Source of the DNA: Rhizobiales bacterium Ga0077525
GTDB lineage: Bacteria; Pseudomonadota; Alphaproteobacteria; Rhizobiales; Xanthobacteraceae
Assembly (NCBI GenBank): GCA_001464835.1
Contig: LNDS01000046.1
Location: forward strand, 1 to 64,000
DNA: 64,000 bases
Direction of reading: 5' to 3'
Of the stretch, positions 1-9,878 are shown one piece after another. A program made the position numbers and the translations under genes. Numbering within the stretch: the stretch's first letter is position 1; each line of letters begins with the position of its first letter. A model generated the notes under the pieces. That model did not search any database and was not told the origin of the DNA. It saw only the letters and a program-made list of their open reading frames with translations.

Positions 1-1
1 C

Positions 2-3000
2 AAGCAGCTCAACGTGTTCACCTCGGAAGTGACGCGCGTCGCGCGCGAAGTGGGCACCGAAGGCAAGCTTGGCGGCCAGGCGCAGGTGGTCGAGGTCACC
101 GGCGTGTGGAAGGACCTCACCGAAAACGTCAACTCGATGGCGTCGAACCTGACCGCGCAGGTCCGCAACATCGCGGAAGTGACCATCGCCGTGGCCAACG
201 GCGACTTGTCGAAGAAGATCACGGTCGACGTGCGCGGCGAAATTCTGCAGCTCAAGGAAGCCATCAACACGATGGTGGACCAGCTGCGCTCGTTCGCCTC
301 GGAAGTGACGCGCGTGGCGCGCGAAGTCGGTACCGATGGCAAACTCGGCGGCCAGGCCATCGTGCCGGGCGTCGCCGGCACCTGGAAGGATCTCACCGAC
401 TCGGTCAACGCCATGTGCGGTAACCTGACCGATCAGGTGCGTAACATCGCGCAGGTGACCACCGCCGTGGCGCGCGGCGACTTGTCGCGCAAGATCACCG
501 TCGACGTGCGCGGCGAAATTCTCGAACTCAAGGACACCATCAACACGATGGTGGATCAGCTCAATGGCTTCGCCTCGGAAGTGACGCGCGTCGCACGCGA
601 AGTCGGCACCGAAGGCAAGCTCGGCGGCCAGGCGCAGGTTCCCGGCGTCGCCGGCACCTGGAAAGACCTCACCGACAACGTCAACTTCATGGCCGGCAAC
701 CTCACCGCTCAGGTCCGCAATATCGCCGAGGTGGCGACCGCCATCGCCGGCGGCGACTTGTCGAAGAAGATCACGGTGAATGTGTCGGGCGAAATCCTGC
801 AGCTGAAAGAAACCATCAACACGATGGTCGATCAGCTCAATGCGTTTGCCGGCGAAGTGACGCGTGTCGCGCGTGAAGTCGGTACCGAAGGCCGCCTAGG
901 CGGTCAGGCCAACGTGCTCGGCGTCGCCGGCACCTGGAAGGACTTGACCGACTCGGTCAACTCGATGGCGTCGAACCTCACCGCTCAGGTCCGCAACATC
1001 GCCGAAGTCACCACCGCGGTCGCCGGCGGTGACCTGTCGAAGAAGATCACGGTGGACGTTAAGGGTGAAATCCTCGAGCTGAAGGACACCATCAACACGA
1101 TGGTGGACCAGCTCAACGCCTTTGCCGGCGAAGTGACGCGCGTGGCCCGCGAAGTCGGCACCGAAGGAAAGCTCGGCGGTCAGGCGCTGGTGCGCGGCGT
1201 GGCCGGCACCTGGAAGGATCTGACCGACAGCGTCAACTCGATGGCCTCGAACTTGACGGGCCAGGTCCGTAATATTGCCGAGGTGGCGACGGCGGTGGCG
1301 CAAGGCGATCTGTCGAAGAAGATTACGGTGAACGTGTCGGGCGAAATCCTTCGGCTGAAGGACACGCTCAACACCATGGTCGATCAGCTCAATTCATTTG
1401 CCTCGGAAGTGACGCGCGTGGCGCGCGAGGTCGGCACCGAAGGCAAACTCGGCGGTCAGGCCGAAGTGCCCGGCGTCGCCGGCACCTGGAAGGATTTGAC
1501 CGACAGCGTCAACTCGATGGCCGGAAACCTGACCGGCCAGGTGCGCAACATCGCAGAAGTGGCGACCGCCATCGCCGGCGGTGACTTGTCGCGCAAGATC
1601 ACAGTCGACGTGCGCGGCGAAATCCTTCAGTTGAAGGAGACGCTGAATACGATGGTCGACCAGCTCAACCGCTTCGCCGGCGAAGTGACGCGCGTGGCGC
1701 GCGAAGTTGGCACCGAAGGGCGCCTCGGCGGGCAGGCCAACGTGCCGGGCGTTGCCGGCACCTGGAAGGATTTGACCGACAGCGTGAATTCGATGGCGGG
1801 CAATCTGACCGCCCAGGTCCGTAACATCGCGGAAGTGACCACCGCTGTGGCGCGTGGCGACTTGTCGCGCAAGATCACGGTCGACGTGAAGGGCGAAATC
1901 CTTGAGCTGAAGAACACCATCAATACGATGGTGGACCAGCTCAACTCCTTCGCGTCAGAAGTGACTCGTGTGGCCCGCGAAGTCGGCACCGAAGGCAAGC
2001 TCGGCGGTCAGGCCGAGGTGCCGGAAGTGGCCGGCACCTGGAAGGACCTGACGGACAACGTCAACTTCATGGCGTCGAACCTGACCGCACAGGTTCGCAA
2101 CATCGCCGAAGTTGCAACCGCTATCGCGAGCGGCGACTTGTCGAAGAAGATTACCGTTGACGTGCGCGGTGAAATCTTGCTGCTGAAGGAAACGCTCAAC
2201 ACCATGGTCGAGCAGTTGCGCTCCTTCGCGGCTGAAGTGACGCGCGTGGCGCGTGAAGTCGGCACCGAAGGCCGTCTCGGCGGCCAGGCCGTCGTGCCCG
2301 GCGTCGGCGGCACGTGGAAGGATCTGACCGATAACGTCAACCTGCTGGCGGCGAACCTGACGACCCAGGTGCGCAACATCGCCGAAGTGACCACGGCCGT
2401 GGCGCGCGGCGACTTGTCGCGCAAGATCACGGTCGACGTGAAGGGCGAAATTCTCGAGCTGAAGAACACCATCAATACCATGGTGGATCAGCTCAACGCC
2501 TTCGCCTCGGAAGTGACGCGCGTGGCGCGCGAAGTCGGCACCGAGGGCCGCCTTGGCGGCCAGGCCGAAGTCCCTGGCGTCGCCGGCACCTGGAAGGATC
2601 TGACCGACACTGTGAACGTGATGGCGGCGAACCTGACCGAACAGGTGCGCGGCATCGTCAAAGTGGTGACCGCGGTCGCCGACGGCGACCTCAAGCAGAA
2701 CCTCACCGTGAAGTCGAAAGGTGAGGTCGCCGCGCTCGCCGAAACCATCAACAACATGACCGGTACGCTCGCGACCTTCGCCGATCAGGTGACGACGGTG
2801 GCGCGCGAAGTGGGCGTCGAAGGCCGCCTCGGCGGGCAGGCCAATGTGCCGGGCGCCGCCGGCACCTGGAAGGATCTGACCGGCAACGTGAACCTGCTCG
2901 CCGCCAACCTCACCACGCAGGTGCGCGCCATCGCCGAGGTGGCGACCGCGGTGACCAAGGGAGACTTGACGCGGTCAATTCAGGTCGACGCGCGCGGCGA

Positions 3001-5782
3001 AGTGGCCGAGCTCAAAGACAATATCAACACGATGATCGGCAATCTGCGTTTGACCACCGATCGCAATACCGAGCAGGACTGGCTCAAGACCAATCTCGCC
3101 AAGTTCACCAACATGCTACAGGGCCAGCGCGATCTCGAAACGGTCGGCCGTCTGCTGCTGAGCGAACTGACGCCGCTGGTGAATGCGCAGCAAAGCGTCA
3201 TTTACCAGATGGCAGCGGAAGGCTCGAAGCTGCAAATCCTCTCTTCTTACGCCGATGCGGCAGGCAGCGGCCATCCCGACGTACTCGCGCTAGGCGAAGG
3301 CCTCGTCGGCCAGTGCGCGATCGACAAGCGCCGGCTGCTGATCGCGGACGTTCCAGCCAATGTCGTCTCGATATCGTCGGCGCTGTTCAAGGCGTCGCCG
3401 CGCAACATCGTGGTGCTGCCGGTTCTTTTCGAAAATGATGTGAAGGCAGTCATCGAACTCGCTTCGATCGAAGCTTTTACCAGCCTGCAGATCGCCTTCC
3501 TCGAACAACTCACGGCCAGCATCGGCATCGTTCTGAATTCCATCGAGGCCTCAATGCAGACCGAAGGCTTCCTCAAACAATCGCAGCAGCTCGCCGGCGA
3601 ATTGCAGACACAACAGCGCGAATTGCAACAGACAAACGAGCAACTCGAACAGAAGGCGCAACAACTCGCAGAGCGCAACGTCGAGGTCGAACGGAAAAAC
3701 CAGGAAATCGAACAGGCGCGCCGGGAACTGGAAGAAAAAGCGGCCGAACTGGCGCTCACTTCAAAGTACAAGTCCGAATTCCTCGCCAATATGTCGCACG
3801 AGTTGCGCACCCCGTTGAACTCCATTCTTATTCTCGGTCAGCAATTGGCCGAGAACCCGGAGGGCAATCTCACCGGCAAGCAGGTCGAATTCTCGCGCAC
3901 CATTCACGGCGCCGGCACTGATCTGCTCAACCTGATAAGCGACATTCTCGACCTGTCAAAAATCGAATCCGGCACGGTCACTGTCGAGGCGGAAGAGATT
4001 TATTTTTCGAATGTTCTGGAAGCCGTGGCACGGCCATTCCGCCACGAGGCGGAGTCTCGGCGTATTGCGTTTGCAACCCATCTCGACGCCAACCTCGACC
4101 GCAGCATTGTTACGGATTCCAAGCGTCTTCAACAGGTGTTGAAGAACCTGCTGTCGAACGCCTTCAAATTTACGCCGGAAGGCGGTGTTGAGTTGAAGGT
4201 GGCCGTTGCACATAACGGTTGGACGCCAACCCATCCAGTCTTAAGTCAGGCGCATGGCGTGGTCGCCTTCGAAGTGTCGGATACCGGCATTGGCATTCCA
4301 CTTGAAAAGCAAAAGATCATCTTCGAAGCGTTCCAGCAGGCGGACGCGTCCACTAGCCGCAAGTATGGAGGCACCGGTCTGGGCCTCGCCATCAGTCGCG
4401 AACTGGCAAGCCTGCTCGGCGGCGAAATCCAGATCAGGAGCAAACCCGGAGTGGGCAGCTCATTCACGCTGTATCTCCCGATCCGCTACGCCGGCCCGTC
4501 GATTCCTGCGCGGATAAACACGCAGTCGGCGTCGCCGCAGCTATCATCGGCGATGTTGCTACCGGAGCGCGAGACGATCATTGACGACCGTCATGAGATC
4601 GGCGCGGGCGACACCATCCTTCTTGTGGTGGAAGATGACCTGCACTACGGCCGTGTCTTGTTCGATCTGGCGCACGACAAGGGATTCAAGGTTCTGATTG
4701 CAACCACCGGCGCCGATGCGCTTGAGCTCGCCAAGCAATACCAGCCGACGGCTATTTCACTCGATATTTTTCTGCCCGACATGCTCGGCTGGAGTGTGCT
4801 CAGCCAGCTCAAGCAGAATCCGCTCACCCGCCATATCCCGGTGCAGATCATTACGCTGGACGAAGACCGCCAGCACGGTCTGGCGCGTGGTGCATTCTCC
4901 TTCGTCAGCAAGCCTACGACGGTGGAGGGCGTCGATGCCGCGCTTGAACGAATCAGGGATTATGCGGCGCGGGCGCGCAAACGTCTTCTGATCGTCGAAG
5001 ACAATGCAGCCGAGCAGTTGAGCATCGCCGCGCTGCTGGGCTCAGACGACATCGAGATTGAAACCGCCGGCAGCGGCGGCGAGGCGCTCCACGCCCTGCG
5101 CACCGACATCTTCGATTGCGTGGTGCTTGATATGCGGCTGCCGGATATGACCGGGTTCGAGGTTCTCGAAGCGCTACGCGAAGATGGAAAGGTGAACGAC
5201 ATTCCAGTCATCGTCTTCACCGGGCGCGAATTGACGCCAGAGGAAGATGCACGATTGCACACCATGGCGCGCAGCATCGTGATCAAGGGTGTCGAGTCGC
5301 CGGAGCGTCTGCTCGATGAGACGGCGCTGTTCCTGCACCGCGTCGTCACGAACCTGCCGGACGACAAACAGCGTATGCTGGAGCGGCTTAACAGTTCCGA
5401 CGAAAACCTGGTCGGCCGCGTCGCATTGTTGGTCGATGACGACGCGCGCAATATCTTTGCGCTTAGCAGCGTGCTCGAACGGCGCGGCATGAAGGTGCTA
5501 TCGGCCACCGCCGGGAGGGATGCGATTGACTTGATCAATTCGAATCCGGGCATCGACATTGTATTGATGGACATCATGATGCCGGAAATGGACGGATACC
5601 AGACCATCCAGGAAATCCGCGAGGAAGCCCGCTTTAGGCGCCTGCCGATCGTCGCGCTAACGGCGAAGGCGATGAAAGGCGACCGTGAAAAATGTCTGGA
5701 AGCTGGCGCCTCGGATTATCTTGCCAAACCTGTGAATACGGAACAATTGCTGACCGTGCTGCGCATGTGGCTGCACCGTTGA
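2..5782 (+). CDS. Poly-HAMP hybrid sensor histidine kinase with three receivers (5' end outside window)
   Basis: The reading frame is already open at base 2, so the N terminus lies outside the window. Numbering residues from the GTG at 14, residues 2-1013 are eleven 92-residue repeats. Each repeat holds two HAMP-like units: a canonical one with core [15 protein letters not shown] and a divergent one with core GKLGGQA...GTWKDLT. A GAF-like domain (about 1040-1180) and a Gln/Glu-rich coiled coil follow. HisKA has the H-box [10 protein letters not shown] with His1262, and the HATPase has DTGIGIP and GGTGLGLAI. Three receivers carry acceptor Asp1584, Asp1706 and Asp1853. No membrane segment is visible. 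The architecture recalls fungal group III (Nik1-type) kinases and their bacterial relatives. It probably starts a phosphorelay with the HWE kinase encoded 8 bases downstream. Ligand unknown. Confidence 0.93.
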   Translation, partial: KQLNVFTSEVTRVAREVGTEGKLGGQAQVVEVTGVWKDLTENVNSMASNLTAQVRNIAEVTIAVANGDLSKKITVDVRGEILQLKEAINTMVDQLRSFASEVTRVAREVGTDGKLGGQAIVPGVAGTWKDLTDSVNAMCGNLTDQVRNIAQVTTAVARGDLSRKITVDVRGEILELKDTINTMVDQLNGFASEVTRVAREVGTEGKLGGQAQVPGVAGTWKDLTDNVNFMAGNLTAQVRNIAEVATAIAGGDLSKKITVNVSGEILQLKETINTMVDQLNAFAGEVTRVAREVGTEGRLGGQANVLGVAGTWKDLTDSVNSMASNLTAQVRNIAEVTTAVAGGDLSKKITVDVKGEILELKDTINTMVDQLNAFAGEVTRVAREVGTEGKLGGQALVRGVAGTWKDLTDSVNSMASNLTGQVRNIAEVATAVAQGDLSKKITVNVSGEILRLKDTLNTMVDQLNSFASEVTRVAREVGTEGKLGGQAEVPGVAGTWKDLTDSVNSMAGNLTGQVRNIAEVATAIAGGDLSRKITVDVRGEILQLKETLNTMVDQLNRFAGEVTRVAREVGTEGRLGGQANVPGVAGTWKDLTDSVNSMAGNLTAQVRNIAEVTTAVARGDLSRKITVDVKGEILELKNTINTMVDQLNSFASEVTRVAREVGTEGKLGGQAEVPEVAGTWKDLTDNVNFMASNLTAQVRNIAEVATAIASGDLSKKITVDVRGEILLLKETLNTMVEQLRSFAAEVTRVAREVGTEGRLGGQAVVPGVGGTWKDLTDNVNLLAANLTTQVRNIAEVTTAVARGDLSRKITVDVKGEILELKNTINTMVDQLNAFASEVTRVAREVGTEGRLGGQAEVPGVAGTWKDLTDTVNVMAANLTEQVRGIVKVVTAVADGDLKQNLTVKSKGEVAALAETINNMTGTLATFADQVTTVAREVGVEGRLGGQANVPGAAGTWKDLTGNVNLLAANLTTQVRAIAEVATAVTKGDLTRSIQVDARGEVAELKDNINTMIGNLRLTTDRNTEQDWLKTNLAKFTNMLQGQRDLETVGRLLLSELTPLVNAQQSVIYQMAAEGSKLQILSSYADAAGSGHPDVLALGEGLVGQCAIDKRRLLIADVPANVVSISSALFKASPRNIVVLPVLFENDVKAVIELASIEAFTSLQIAFLEQLTASIGIVLNSIEASMQTEGFLKQSQQLAGELQTQQRELQQTNEQLEQKAQQLAERNVEVERKNQEIEQARRELEEKAAELALTSKYKSEFLANMSHELRTPLNSILILGQQLAENPEGNLTGKQVEFSRTIHGAGTDLLNLISDILDLSKIESGTVTVEAEEIYFSNVLEAVARPFRHEAESRRIAFATHLDANLDRSIVTDSKRLQQVLKNLLSNAFKFTPEGGVELKVAVAHNGWTPTHPVLSQAHGVVAFEVSDTGIGIPLEKQKIIFEAFQQADASTSRKYGGTGLGLAISRELASLLGGEIQIRSKPGVGSSFTLYLPIRYAGPSIPARINTQSASPQLSSAMLLPERETIIDDRHEIGAGDTILLVVEDDLHYGRVLFDLAHDKGFKVLIATTGADALELAKQYQPTAISLDIFLPDMLGWSVLSQLKQNPLTRHIPVQIITLDEDRQHGLARGAFSFVSKPTTVEGVDAALERIRDYAARARKRLLIVEDNAAEQLSIAALLGSDDIEIETAGSGGEALHALRTDIFDCVVLDMRLPDMTGFEVLEALREDGKVNDIPVIVFTGRELTPEEDARLHTMARSIVIKGVESPERLLDETALFLHRVVTNLPDDKQRMLERLNSSDENLVGRVALLVDDDARNIFALSSVLERRGMKVLSATAGRDAIDLINSNPGIDIVLMDIMMPEMDGYQTIQEIREEARFRRLPIVALTAKAMKGDREKCLEAGASDYLAKPVNTEQLLTVLRMWLHR
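17..3052 (+). repeat. Eleven tandem 276-bp coding repeats (poly-HAMP array)
   Basis: Units begin at 17, 293, 569 and so on to 2777, exactly every 276 bases with no insertion or deletion. Each encodes 92 residues beginning F(A/T)(S/G/A)[10 protein letters not shown]; the eleventh begins [13 protein letters not shown]. The first nine units are very similar at DNA level; units 10 and 11, next to the GAF domain, are more divergent. The array probably continues to the left of the window. Such repeats can expand, contract or homogenise by recombination. Confidence 0.95.
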
Positions 5783-5790
5783 GCCCTCCC

Positions 5791-7689
5791 ATGGAAAAGA
5801 AAGACAGAATCAACATCCTCCTGGTCGACGATCAGCCGGGAAAATTGTTGAGCTACGAGACTGTACTGCGTGAACTTGATGAGAATCTCATCAAGGCGGC
5901 CTCGGCAACGGAAGCGTTGGAGCTTCTGCTCAAGAACGAAATTGCTGTAATTCTCGTCGATGTGTGCATGCCGGATCTCGACGGCTTTGAACTCGCTGCC
6001 ATGATTCGGAATCATCCGCGATTTCAACGCACCGCCATTATTTTCATATCGGCAGTGCTGCTGTCCGATACCGACTATCTGCGTGGTTATGAAATGGGCG
6101 CGGTCGACTATGTGCCGGTTCCGGTCGTGCCGGAGCTTCTGCGCGCCAAGGTGAGGGTATTCTCGGAATTGTACCGCAAGACGCGCGATCTGGAGAAACT
6201 GAATCAGGAACTCGAAGACCGCGTACTCACCCGCACGACCGAACTCCAGTCGGCGGCCGAGCGACTGACCGAAAGCGAACGCGCACGCAGTATCGCGCTC
6301 GCCGCCGGTCAAATGGGCTCATGGGATTGGGATGTCTCGTCGGGTGAGTGCATCTGGGACGATGGCCAGCATCGGATTTTCGGTATCGATCCGGGACAAA
6401 AGCTGACCTTTGAAGAGGTCCGCAAACATATTCACAAGGATGACCTTGCACGTTTCGAAGCCCGTGTTTTCGCGCATGGCGGCAATCAAACTTTCCAGGA
6501 GGAACTCCGCGTCACCCGGAGTTATGGTGAGTTGCGGTGGTGCATCTGTACCGCCGCATTGACGTTCGACGACGGCGGAAAAGTCTCGCGCGCCAGCCTG
6601 GTGACGATCGACATTACCGATCGAAAACTTGCGGAAGAGCGCCAGCTTCTATTGGCGCGCGAAGTCGATCATCGTGCGCGCAACGCCCTGGCAGTGGTGC
6701 AGGCGATCGTTCGGCTGACGCGAGAGCCGTCGCAGCAAGCTTATATTCGCGCCGTCGAAGGGCGTATTCAGGCTCTGGCGAAAGCCCACACCTTGTTGTC
6801 GGAGACTCGCTGGCATGGCGCCGACGTCGCGCATCTGGTTGCCGAAGAGCTTGCGCCGTATTTTTCCGCCGACGGCAGTCGTGTCAAAGTCGAAGGGCCA
6901 TCGGTCGTGCTACCGCCGGAGAAAGCGCAGAACCTTGCGCTTGCGCTGCATGAGTTGGCGACCAATTCGGCAAAGTACGGCTGCCTCTCGGTCGCGGCCG
7001 GCCGGCTCACCTTGAATTGGGCGACCAAGGACGGGATTTTGACGCTGTGCTGGCAGGAAACAGGCGGGCCGGCGGTCACGCGGCCCGCCCGGCAGGGTTT
7101 CGGCACGAAGATCATGAACGCCAGTATCGGGCATCAAGGCGGCGGCCATGTTTCATTTGAATGGCTTCCATCCGGTCTGCGTTGCAGGTTGCATCTATCG
7201 ATCTCGAACAATGAATCTCTCGCCGCGGTTCAGCACGACGACGAGAAAGTCGTGCAGCTACCCTCGGGAATGGTAAAACGTGTCCTGCTCGTGGAGGACG
7301 AAGTCCTTGTCGGCATGATGGTGCATGATATTCTCATCGAAAATGGCCTTTCTGTCGTTGGCCCATGTGGCTCAGTGGCGGACGCAGCGGCAGCGCTTGC
7401 GACGGCTGATTTGAGTTGCGCAATTCTTGATCTTAATGTCGGTGGCGAGACCAGCTATAGGATTGCAAGATCGTTGGCGGAGCGATGCGTGCCATTTGCA
7501 TTTGTCACGGGCTACGGTCGTGAAAGTATCGATGCCGCCTTTCAGGACGTGCCCATCCTGCAAAAGCCCATCGTGCGCGAGGAACTGGAGCGCTATCTAC
7601 GGAATGTTCTTGGCAGCGGAGAGACGACGGGCAGCGGGGCATCGAGAAACGAGAGTGCAGTCTCACAAGCGAGCGCGTCGAACTTATGA
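5791..7689 (+). CDS. Hybrid HWE-family histidine kinase (REC-PAS-HWE-REC)
   Basis: A 632-residue protein. The ATG at 5791 lies 8 bases after the previous stop; an in-frame upstream extension would overlap that gene. Order: receiver (residues 1-125, acceptor Asp57 in LVDVCMPDLDG), coiled linker, PAS domain (about 165-275), HWE/HisKA_2 kinase (H-box EVDHRARNALAVVQAIVRL, His294) and C-terminal receiver (RVLLVEDE start, acceptor Asp547 in ILDLNVGG). HWE kinases are common in alphaproteobacteria. No membrane segment is seen, so it is probably a cytosolic partner in the poly-HAMP kinase relay. Partnership is inferred from adjacency. Confidence 0.9.
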   Translation: MEKKDRINILLVDDQPGKLLSYETVLRELDENLIKAASATEALELLLKNEIAVILVDVCMPDLDGFELAAMIRNHPRFQRTAIIFISAVLLSDTDYLRGYEMGAVDYVPVPVVPELLRAKVRVFSELYRKTRDLEKLNQELEDRVLTRTTELQSAAERLTESERARSIALAAGQMGSWDWDVSSGECIWDDGQHRIFGIDPGQKLTFEEVRKHIHKDDLARFEARVFAHGGNQTFQEELRVTRSYGELRWCICTAALTFDDGGKVSRASLVTIDITDRKLAEERQLLLAREVDHRARNALAVVQAIVRLTREPSQQAYIRAVEGRIQALAKAHTLLSETRWHGADVAHLVAEELAPYFSADGSRVKVEGPSVVLPPEKAQNLALALHELATNSAKYGCLSVAAGRLTLNWATKDGILTLCWQETGGPAVTRPARQGFGTKIMNASIGHQGGGHVSFEWLPSGLRCRLHLSISNNESLAAVQHDDEKVVQLPSGMVKRVLLVEDEVLVGMMVHDILIENGLSVVGPCGSVADAAAALATADLSCAILDLNVGGETSYRIARSLAERCVPFAFVTGYGRESIDAAFQDVPILQKPIVREELERYLRNVLGSGETTGSGASRNESAVSQASASNL

Positions 7690-7740
7690 AAACTGGCTCC
7701 CTTGGGCGATTTTCGATCATGAAACGAATCGACCGATGAC

Positions 7741-8106
7741 ATGATTTCTGAAGAAACGGTTTTGGACTTCGCGTCGTCCTTTGACTCCGTGTGGTCTTTA
7801 GAACTGCTGCTCGTGCTGAAGCGGAGTCCCGACCGACATTGGGAAGCCAATGAATTGATTCGGGAGTTGCGCAGCAGCCAGGTTGTCGTCGCGGGTGCCC
7901 TCGCCAATCTTATGGCCGCTGGCCTTGTCGTGAAACATGAGCACGGACAGTATCAGTATCAAACCCGCGCGGACCGTATGGAAGAGCTCATAAATGAGCT
8001 GGAAAAAATCTATGACACGAAGCCGGCCCTGGTCGTCCGCGCCGTCGTGTCGACATCCAACAGGAAGCTGAAACTTCTCTCCGATGCATTCAGGCTCAAA
8101 GAATGA
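7741..8106 (+). CDS. Small winged-helix-like protein
   Basis: A 121-residue protein. The pattern WEANELIRELRSSQVVVAGALANLMAAGLVV resembles a winged helix-turn-helix with a recognition helix, followed by a small basic/acidic C-terminal part. It begins 51 bases after the HWE kinase and its stop overlaps the next ATG (ATGA, 8103-8106). It is the only DNA-binding-like product in this signalling cluster and could be an output regulator. Whether it binds DNA cannot be shown from sequence alone. Confidence 0.65.
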   Translation: MISEETVLDFASSFDSVWSLELLLVLKRSPDRHWEANELIRELRSSQVVVAGALANLMAAGLVVKHEHGQYQYQTRADRMEELINELEKIYDTKPALVVRAVVSTSNRKLKLLSDAFRLKE

Positions 8107-8375
8107 CAGATCCTCTAGCAGCAACGGTCTACCTGCTTTGTTTCGCAACGAGCGCAGCCTGCGGCGCGCTCCTGGTGCGAAGCTATCTTCGAAACCGAAC
8201 GCCGCTCCTGTTATGGACCGCGGCGTGCTTTGTGCTTTTGGCTGTTACCAACTTTCTGGTGGTTGTCGACCTGGTGTTTCTCCCCGACGATGTTGATCTG
8301 CGGTTGGTGCGATACGCAACTGGGCTGACTGCAATCGCAACCCTTCTGTATGGCTTCATTTGGGAGGTCGATTGA
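8103..8375 (+). CDS. Small membrane protein, DUF5985-like (first copy)
   Basis: A 90-residue protein with about three hydrophobic helices: LAATVYLLCFATSAACGALL near the N terminus, LLLWTAACFVLLAVTNFLVV in the middle and LTAIATLLYGFIW at the C terminus. It resembles the short DUF5985 family by size and helix pattern; function unknown. It is translationally coupled to the upstream winged-helix gene by ATGA and is one base from the next small membrane gene, so the three are almost certainly co-transcribed. Confidence 0.7.
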   Translation: MTDPLAATVYLLCFATSAACGALLVRSYLRNRTPLLLWTAACFVLLAVTNFLVVVDLVFLPDDVDLRLVRYATGLTAIATLLYGFIWEVD

Positions 8376-8376
8376 T

Positions 8377-8643
8377 ATGCTTCAGTTTCTTTCAGGGATG
8401 ATATTTGCCGGTCAGCTTGTCGCTGCGTTGTTTTTTATTCGATTCTGGAAGCGAACCGGCGATATCCTGTTTGCAGCATTCGGACTGTCATTCGTTCTTT
8501 TCGCCGTGAGTCAGGGGGCATCTCTATTGTCCGATGCGCCGAGGGAAGACAGGGCATGGATCTATATGTTCCGCTTGGCGGGATTTGCCTTGCTGCTGGG
8601 CGCCATCGCTTGGAAGAATATGGCTCGCCGGCAATCGTCATAG
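8377..8643 (+). CDS. Small membrane protein, DUF5985-like (second copy)
   Basis: An 88-residue protein. I chose the ATG at 8377 because TGGGAGGTCG sits just upstream and it follows the previous stop by one base; an upstream in-frame ATG at 8350 would overlap that gene. Three hydrophobic helices are visible (LSGMIFAGQLVAALFFIRFW; DILFAAFGLSFVLFAVSQ; MFRLAGFALLLGAIAW). It is a diverged sibling of the preceding gene, suggesting a pair of membrane subunits. Function unknown; context links it to the kinase module. Confidence 0.7.
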   Translation: MLQFLSGMIFAGQLVAALFFIRFWKRTGDILFAAFGLSFVLFAVSQGASLLSDAPREDRAWIYMFRLAGFALLLGAIAWKNMARRQSS

Positions 8644-8831
8644 CGTGATCCGAAACACTTCGGGAAGGAGGCCGCACTTGCAAGAGGTGGCCGCGCCGGG
8701 TTATCCGGTGCCCGAAGGCGGGCCAAAACCCCAAGCGCAACCAATTGTTTACCACGTATGCTCAACTCCTGTTCACGCCGTGCCGGGTAGAGGGTAAACT
8801 ACAGACAATGATCGGGGACCGGTTTTAGGAA

Positions 8832-9770
8832 ATGACCAACGTGGGGGATAACGGGCGCACCGCGCGGCTGGCACGGCTTTTGGCCGTGACGGCGGGCGCG
8901 CTGGCGCTTGCCAATTGCTCCGGCACCACCTCGAGGGTCGATCCGAAATGGGGCGTCGCCGCCAGCGCCCGCGTGGTTGAGCCCGGCCAGCCGGTGCCGA
9001 AGGGCGGCGGCAAGTATCGCGTCGGCAAGCCGTATCAAGTCGCCGGCCGCACTTACGTTCCGGAAGAAGACCCCGACTACAAAGCCGAGGGCTTGGCCTC
9101 GTGGTACGGCGACGCTTTCCACGGCCGTTACACCGCCAATGGCGAAATCTTCGACATGGAGACGATCACGGCGGCGCATCCCACCATGCCGCTACCGTCC
9201 TATGCGCGCGTCACCAACCTGAAGAACCGCAAGTCGATCGTGGTGCGGGTCAACGACCGCGGGCCTTATGTCGGCAACCGTATTATCGATCTTTCGGTGA
9301 AGACCGCCCGGCTGCTCGAGTTCCACGGCCAGGGCGTAGCCCGGGTCCGGGTCGAATATATTGGCCGCGCACCTCTGGCCGGTTCCGACGACCGCAAGCT
9401 GATCGCCACTTTGCGCGACGGCAATTCGCCGGTGTCCGACAAGGTGCTGGTCGCGTCGAACAAGAATTTCGCGCCGGCGTTTTTCGATTCACGGCCGATG
9501 ACAGAGGTGCCGCCACCGCCGCAGCGTCCGTTCCGCGTCGATGGCTCGCACCAGGTCGCCAGTCTTGAGCCCGAGGCGGAAGAGGCGGTGCCGCGTGCGG
9601 TTGAGCAGCCGCGCCTCTCTGAACAGCCAAGGTTGGCCGCGAATGTCCTGCGAGCCCAGGTTGCCAGCCACGGCGTGGCCGCCGCGCCATCGGTTTCACC
9701 GGTTTCGGCCTATGCGCCGACGCGCTATGATGCCCCGGCGGGCTTCATGAGCGGCCGCGGCCTTTACTGA
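8832..9770 (+). CDS. rlpA: RlpA-like septal ring lytic transglycosylase lipoprotein
   Basis: A 312-residue protein. The N terminus ends in a lipobox-like LANC with Cys29, so it is probably a lipoprotein. The double-psi beta-barrel domain is clear at about residues 88-180: GLASWYGDAFHGRYTANGE, followed by LPSYARVTNL and VRVNDRGPYV. RlpA cleaves denuded peptidoglycan glycan strands or acts in septation. The C terminus (about 210-312) is Pro/Ala-rich low complexity and I see no SPOR domain. Start ATG 8832 is preceded by TAGGAA. It lies upstream of a D,D-carboxypeptidase gene on the same strand. Confidence 0.88.
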   Translation: MTNVGDNGRTARLARLLAVTAGALALANCSGTTSRVDPKWGVAASARVVEPGQPVPKGGGKYRVGKPYQVAGRTYVPEEDPDYKAEGLASWYGDAFHGRYTANGEIFDMETITAAHPTMPLPSYARVTNLKNRKSIVVRVNDRGPYVGNRIIDLSVKTARLLEFHGQGVARVRVEYIGRAPLAGSDDRKLIATLRDGNSPVSDKVLVASNKNFAPAFFDSRPMTEVPPPPQRPFRVDGSHQVASLEPEAEEAVPRAVEQPRLSEQPRLAANVLRAQVASHGVAAAPSVSPVSAYAPTRYDAPAGFMSGRGLY

Positions 9771-9878
9771 GCCGCATTCTCCCGTCAAAGCCAGCTTTTT
9801 TGGGCGCTTCTTGGCGCGTCTTATGGGGCCGTGGATAAAAGGTTGCGCCGGTCGGCCGGAGACTTAAAGCTGTTGAGC

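Noticed and set aside
5692-5790. Upstream start for the HWE kinase
   Set aside because: It would overlap the end of the poly-HAMP kinase by 91 bases; ATG 5791 leads straight into the receiver domain.
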